From Actinoplanes philippinensis (lineage in GTDB: Bacteria; Actinomycetota; Actinomycetes; Mycobacteriales; Micromonosporaceae): a DNA stretch of 64,000 bases. Shown in pieces: positions 63,932 to 64,000 of this stretch. The stretch is from contig NZ_FONV01000012.1 in assembly GCF_900113015.1 (NCBI RefSeq), forward strand, positions 293,308 to 357,307, written 5' to 3'. Within the stretch, counting starts at the first letter, position 1. Each line of letters begins with the position of its first letter. The position numbers were made by a program, and so were the translations under genes. The notes beneath the pieces were generated by a model. It was not told the origin of the DNA and ran no database searches. It was given only the letters and a program-made list of their open reading frames with translations.

Positions 63932-64000
63932 TCAGTGGTCGTAGGCGATCAAGGACCTGGTCAAGGGCTGGCCGGTGGCGCGGTTGTGCCAGATCGCGGC
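63932..64000 (-). mobile_element. C-terminal end of a DDE transposase (partial)
   Basis: The minus-strand frame from the window edge ends WHNRATGQPLTRSLIAYDH and a stop at 63932. This WHN...RSLIAYDH ending is typical of IS5-type actinobacterial transposases. Only 22 codons are in the window, so the element extends to the right. Terminal repeats cannot be judged; the flanking 63911-63931 stretch may hold one. Confidence 0.7.

Overview
The window is very GC-rich chromosomal DNA from a filamentous actinomycete, most likely Micromonosporaceae (Actinoplanes-like). This rests on gene content and order: a BldN-type sigma factor beside a DUF5667 protein, rex-hemA-hemC-hemD/cobA-hemB, korA/korB, galU-moeA-rimJ-sepX, a DUF3117 protein, DUF6758, and frequent GTG starts with leaderless promoters. 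Species-level assignment is inference. Most of the window is core genome; the clearly accessory part is the right end (about 62.0-64.0 kb).

Layout. 0-4.4 kb: end of an NAD-dependent epimerase gene, an acyltransferase, then on the minus strand a DUF5667 (RsbN-like) protein and its BldN-like ECF sigma factor. 4.4-7.1 kb: a regulatory gap with strong dyads, then an acyl-CoA synthetase, a small glutaredoxin-like protein and a HAD phosphatase. 7.1-13 kb: the redox repressor Rex, with its operator, heads the tetrapyrrole genes hemA, hemC, cobA/hemD and hemB. 13-20 kb: GNAT protein, lytic transglycosylase, small zinc ribbon protein, a class III cyclase fused to an ATPase, secreted phospholipase A2. 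20-24.3 kb: a K+ channel, 2-oxoacid:ferredoxin oxidoreductase (KorAB) and an orphan NuoA. 24.3-28.4 kb: DivIVA-like, SRPBCC, 3-methyladenine glycosylase, a PaaX regulator with an enoyl-CoA hydratase, DUF3117. 28.4-35.5 kb: leucyl aminopeptidase, methyltransferase, HtrA-type protease, TatB, Mrp, DUF1003 and an MgtE-like soluble protein. 35.5-45 kb: PhzF, HAD, EamA transporter, lipoprotein, SDR, DUF4190, CoA-binding protein, an intein-containing radical SAM protein and a thioredoxin. 45-54.7 kb: SpoU methyltransferase, small conserved proteins, PH-domain, PHP, MarC, RecB-like nuclease, MpaB-like oxygenase, Fur-family regulator, SAF-domain and FmdB proteins. 55-61.8 kb: a 5-formyltetrahydrofolate cyclo-ligase with an internal minisatellite, a diguanylate cyclase, then galU-moeA-rimJ-sepX. 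62-64 kb: tRNA-Ala(CGC), a hipBA toxin-antitoxin pair with three phased operators, and the end of an IS transposase.

The genes suggest several linked themes. Redox control (Rex operator) sits over early haem synthesis. Development is represented by BldN/RsbN with a BldD-like box upstream, and by a diguanylate cyclase elsewhere in the window; BldD is a c-di-GMP effector in Streptomyces. The most unusual items are the intein that interrupts the iron-sulfur motif of a radical SAM enzyme, the 6 x 45-bp repeat inside a folate enzyme, the hipBA operator array with exact 28-bp phasing, and several unassigned palindromes in intergenic regions. Minisatellite-like tandem repeats with five different arrays recur between or inside genes. 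No CRISPR array, rRNA or riboswitch was recognised.
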